Below are positions 6,017 to 7,079 of a stretch of DNA of 7,079 nt, in pieces (within the stretch, counting starts at the first letter, position 1; each line of letters opens with the position of its first letter). The DNA lies in assembly GCA_023413275.1 (NCBI GenBank), contig JAEZPX010000248.1, positions 1-7,079 of the forward strand, in the 5' to 3' direction. A model generated the notes under the pieces. That model did no database searches, was not told the DNA's origin, and was given only the letters and a program-made list of their open reading frames with translations. This DNA is from Bacillota bacterium (lineage in GTDB: Bacteria; Bacillota; Clostridia; Lachnospirales; Anaerotignaceae). The position numbers and the translations under genes were made by a program.

Positions 6017-6062
6017 AAGAAAACGACTACCTGCTTCATTTCAAGCAGATAGTCGTTTTCTT
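6017..6062 (-). terminator. 20-bp hairpin terminator after the rhodanese-TusA-DsrE gene
   Basis: The arms 6062-6043 and 6036-6017 pair over 20 positions around a 6-base loop (GAAATG on the minus strand). The one imperfect pair is a U-G wobble on the minus strand and a C-A mismatch on the plus strand, favouring minus-strand use. The T-run lies in the closing part of the right arm (GTTTTCTT). The plus strand also has a T-rich tail, so it may work both ways. It starts about 30 bases after the stop codon at 6094. Confidence 0.8.
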
Positions 6063-6093
6063 GTTTATTTTTATTATATAAATCTCATCTCTT

Positions 6094-7079
6094 TTAGATA
6101 AATAAATTTACATTTGACTCTTCTGCATCTCCAAGATAAGATGCTACCCCTGCAAACTCCACTCCATCAATGAGTTCATCTTTTGTAATCCCCATAATGT
6201 CCATGGACATGGTGCAGGCCACCAAACGAATTCCATTTTTCAGTCCATGCTGCATTAATGTTTCAAGGGAATCCACATTTTTGTCATTCATGACCTTTTT
6301 CATCATAGCTGTTCCCATGCCTGCCATATTCATCTTAGAAAGCTTTAACTTATTGCTTCCCTTTGGCATCATAGCCCCAAACATTCTATCCATAAAAGGC
6401 TTCTTTACTGTAGGTCCGTTTGATTTTCTCAGAGCATTCAAGCCCCAAAAGGTAAAGAACATGGTTACTGGTCTGCCCATAGATGCTGCACCATTGGCAA
6501 TAATAAAGGAAGCAAGCACCTTATCTAGGTCACCACTGAAAACAATGATGGTCTTTCCTTGCGGTGTTTCTATAATCTGATTCTCCCTTTGTGCAGCCAC
6601 TTTTTCTGTTCCCTTTTTGATATAAACAATATTTTCCTTGTTCTGTCTTTCTGTTTTTACCAAAGTATTACCTGTTCTGCGACACCAAGAATCAATATCT
6701 GCGGCAAAGCCCATATCCGTAGCAGATACTTTTAGCAATTCATTCTCCTTCATGCCTGAAATTGTTTCATGCACCTTCATAATGGGCCCTGGGCATTGTA
6801 AACCACAGCAATTGAGCACTTTCATCTCTTTATCAGAAATCGGCATTGGTTCTACTGTTTTTTTTTCCGCCGCCTTTAACTGAACTTTACTTTTTTCATA
6901 ATGCATAGATTTATAGAAGCTGGTTCCACATGATAAAACCGAAACATCCTGAAACCCTTTTTGAATCAAGACCCTAGCGGCATTATAAGAACGAACACCA
7001 ATGGTACAGTATAAAATAATTTTTTTATTTTTATCCAATTCATTCCATCTTGCATGAATCTGTCCTGAAGGGATATGAA
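6094..7079 (-). CDS. Rhodanese-TusA-DsrE multidomain sulfur-carrier protein, 5' part outside the window (probably the end of a CoA-disulfide reductase-like fusion)
   Basis: The frame is open to the right edge, so the TTG at 7038 is not the start; the 13 codons before it continue a rhodanese fold (HIPSGQIHARW). In the 327 visible residues, 1-58 are the C-terminal half of a rhodanese domain with the persulfide-forming C24 in YCTIGVRS. Residues about 84-155 are a TusA/SirA domain with its sulfur-accepting Cys at 95 in the CPGP motif. Residues about 172-327 are a DsrE/DsrE2-type domain with a conserved Cys at 288 in ACTMSMDIMGI. All three domains carry sulfane sulfur on Cys, so the protein probably passes persulfide sulfur from one domain to the next in the cytoplasm. 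In Clostridia this domain order commonly forms the tail of an FAD/NAD(P)H CoA-disulfide reductase-like protein; the missing N-terminal part would show this. A Cys replaces a Gly in the rhodanese end motif (LSCGTSFY). Confidence 0.92.
   Translation of the reverse strand, partial: HIPSGQIHARWNELDKNKKIILYCTIGVRSYNAARVLIQKGFQDVSVLSCGTSFYKSMHYEKSKVQLKAAEKKTVEPMPISDKEMKVLNCCGLQCPGPIMKVHETISGMKENELLKVSATDMGFAADIDSWCRRTGNTLVKTERQNKENIVYIKKGTEKVAAQRENQIIETPQGKTIIVFSGDLDKVLASFIIANGAASMGRPVTMFFTFWGLNALRKSNGPTVKKPFMDRMFGAMMPKGSNKLKLSKMNMAGMGTAMMKKVMNDKNVDSLETLMQHGLKNGIRLVACTMSMDIMGITKDELIDGVEFAGVASYLGDAEESNVNLFI

Larger units (their letters stand above)
5695..6093. other. Non-coding region upstream of the radical SAM gene
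   Basis: These 399 bases hold the hairpin after the rhodanese-TusA-DsrE gene (6017-6062) and two possible minus-strand promoters for the radical SAM gene: TGCTATAAT at 5909-5901 and TGATAGAAT at 5792-5784, both of extended -10 type without a good -35. A 12-bp palindrome, GCTTTTAAAAGC, lies at 5797-5808, just upstream of the second. I found no coding sequence with a ribosome binding site. Confidence 0.6.

Noticed and set aside
5855..6052. Plus-strand 65-codon frame
   Set aside because: It runs through the hairpin at 6017-6062, has no ribosome binding site and shows no protein features.
6170..6883. Plus-strand open frames opposite the rhodanese-TusA-DsrE gene
   Set aside because: The minus-strand frame has clear domain motifs throughout, so these are shadows.

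Overview
The window is AT-rich. Every gene I can support lies on the minus strand, and most have strong AGGAGG-type ribosome binding sites. The gene set suggests a strictly anaerobic Firmicute of the class Clostridia: a class I hybrid cluster protein with a small ferredoxin, CheX-type chemotaxis phosphatase domains, a radical SAM enzyme, and a rhodanese/TusA/DsrE sulfur-carrier protein. I cannot name the genus. Both window edges cut through genes.

Reading from right to left, the direction of transcription: (1) 7079-6094 is the C-terminal part of a multidomain sulfur-trafficking protein (half a rhodanese domain, a TusA domain, a DsrE-like domain). Its reading frame stays open to the right edge. 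A 20-bp hairpin at 6017-6062 follows it. (2) 5694-4570 encodes a radical SAM enzyme of unknown substrate, with an extra Cys cluster just before the CxxxCxxC motif. (3) 4320-3003 is a two-gene unit overlapping by 8 bases: a CheY-like receiver fused to a CheX phosphatase domain, then a stand-alone CheX. It ends in a well-formed terminator at 2862-2916. (4) 2328-1 is a ferredoxin - cupin - hybrid cluster protein (hcp) operon. The hcp gene carries a C-terminal DUF1858 redox-disulfide domain that runs off the left edge.

The clearest regulatory signal lies upstream of the ferredoxin. A perfect 14-bp palindrome (2417-2430) is centred 41.5 bp upstream of the start point predicted from an extended -10 element (TGATATACT), with no recognisable -35. 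That is the class II activator arrangement of CRP/FNR-family regulators, and HcpR/FNR-type regulators are known to control hcp in other anaerobes. The ferredoxin, cupin and Hcp therefore probably form one nitrosative/redox stress unit, with the ferredoxin as the likely electron donor to Hcp.

The long non-coding stretch 2329-3002 also holds an 85-base inverted repeat (2557-2641) behind a plus-strand promoter-like sequence. It could be a small RNA or a remnant of a small mobile element. I found no tRNA, rRNA, CRISPR array or intact insertion sequence.
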